Shown in pieces: positions 63,433-64,000 of a stretch of DNA of 64,000 nt. Positions within the stretch are counted from its first letter, which is position 1. Each line of letters starts with the position of its first letter. This stretch comes from Amedibacillus dolichus DSM 3991. GTDB lineage: Bacteria > Bacillota_I > Bacilli_A > Erysipelotrichales > Erysipelotrichaceae. The stretch is from NCBI RefSeq assembly GCF_000154285.1, contig NZ_DS483478.1:124001-188000 (forward strand), given 5' to 3'. The position numbers and the translations under genes are program-made. The notes under the pieces were generated by a model that ran no database searches, had not been told where the DNA came from, and saw only the letters and a program-made list of their open reading frames with translations.

Positions 63433-63461
63433 AAAAAGCATTCATAAGGCGAATGCTTTTT
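63433..63461 (-). terminator. Terminator of the AraC-type gene
   Basis: Stem AAAAAGCATTC / GAATGCTTTTT (63433-63443 with 63451-63461) directly after the minus-strand stop. Confidence 0.8.
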
Positions 63462-64000
63462 CTAATTATAAAGTGTTTTGGCATAATCGCTGGGAGTGAT
63501 GCCGAAGTGCTGTTTAAATTTTCTGGAAAAATAATGAATCGAGGTAAAGCCCAGCATACTGGAAATCTCACTAATCGTATAAACACTTTCTTTGATTAAA
63601 AGCTTGCTTTTTTTCAGTTTGATATCGCTGATATAATGTTTCGGTGCTACTCCTAGATTATTTTTAAATAGAGTTTGCAAGCTAGAGCGGGAAATGGAGA
63701 ACTTCATACATATTTCTTCAATCGTTAGCTGTTCGTATATATTATCATTAATATAAATAATAATTTCATTTAATAATTCATTCTCAAAGCGTTGCTGCGT
63801 AGGGGTAGAAGCAATCGGAGAGCTTTCTAAAAAATCGTATTGCAGAATGCGAATGATCAGTTCCTTGAGGTAACAAAGCATAAGTTCACCATCATACAGC
63901 ATTTCGTTGTTGCTGATTTTGATAAGATTGTTCATTGCCGAATGAATATCACGATGAGAATGGTAAACACGATTCGTTAGTAAATAGGGATCAGGCGTAT
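63462..64000 (-). CDS. AraC-family transcriptional regulator (partial, C-terminal part)
   Basis: The minus-strand frame is open to the window edge; at least 178 residues are present. The C-terminus is an AraC-type double helix-turn-helix: LTIEEICMKFSISRSSLQ-type first motif, then ISEISSMLGFTSIHYFSRKF and FGITPSDYAKTLYN at the end. The N-terminal ligand-binding part lies outside. Its convergent position next to agaS-EIIA suggests control of sugar uptake genes, perhaps those beyond the window. Confidence 0.9.
   Translation of the reverse strand, partial: TPDPYLLTNRVYHSHRDIHSAMNNLIKISNNEMLYDGELMLCYLKELIIRILQYDFLESSPIASTPTQQRFENELLNEIIIYINDNIYEQLTIEEICMKFSISRSSLQTLFKNNLGVAPKHYISDIKLKKSKLLIKESVYTISEISSMLGFTSIHYFSRKFKQHFGITPSDYAKTLYN

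Overview
The window reads as chromosome of a low-GC Gram-positive bacterium (Bacillota). An erysipelotrichial relative is my best guess from overall gene content; no rRNA is present to confirm it. Pointers are HPr with Ser46 plus HPr kinase, a rapZ-yvcK-whiA cluster, CIRCE-controlled groESL, a glycerol-phosphate teichoic acid locus and a sortase-type wall-anchored enzyme. No tRNA, rRNA or CRISPR array was seen.

Layout. 1-182 is the 3' end of lysS. About 185-4613 is a very AT-rich accessory island flanked by near-identical 14-15 bp repeats. It carries two orphan genes, each with its own promoter and terminator; a three-gene operon (unknown protein, cREC-like receiver protein, PPP-family phosphatase); a truncated mobile-element-type ORF; and a YefM/YoeB-type toxin-antitoxin pair. 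A decayed DUF1016 nuclease gene follows. 5128-14538 is housekeeping: double-CIRCE groESL, yaaA-pcp-DUF523, ptsH, phosphoglucomutase, glgB and gpsA. 14691-18366 holds a LytTR response regulator, an AgrC-like kinase split by an in-frame stop, and three paralogous small secreted proteins.

18517-30494 is a cell-surface polymer locus. On the minus strand are a membrane glycosyltransferase, a GT2 enzyme and a GtrA-type protein. On the plus strand are a TagGH-type exporter, TarD, an acyltransferase and three CDP-glycerol glycerophosphotransferase-like proteins, one with two catalytic domains. 30612-41595 mixes a small regulator/membrane cluster, a wall-anchored family-3 glycosidase, a MerR regulator and acetyltransferase pair, glycogen phosphorylase, a frameshifted Rpn-type nuclease and a YitT protein. 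41644-45314 (minus) holds degV, pullulanase and DUF2871.

45599-51764 is a compact operon: uvrA, hprK, a fused lgt-ppaX gene and trxB. HprK phosphorylates or dephosphorylates HPr (ptsH at 9305) and releases pyrophosphate, which PpaX hydrolyses; here PpaX is joined to the membrane enzyme Lgt. 52480-60927 holds rapZ-yvcK-whiA, a nuclease-fold-like membrane protein, a small regulator, an ABC exporter with two permeases and an Eis-like acetyltransferase. The right end has an AgaS-type sugar isomerase, a mannose-family PTS EIIA and a partial AraC-type regulator.

The most notable items are the Lgt-PpaX fusion, the cREC/phosphatase operon with its shared promoter element, the secreted-protein triplet next to a broken kinase, the tandem glycerophosphotransferase, and the double CIRCE.
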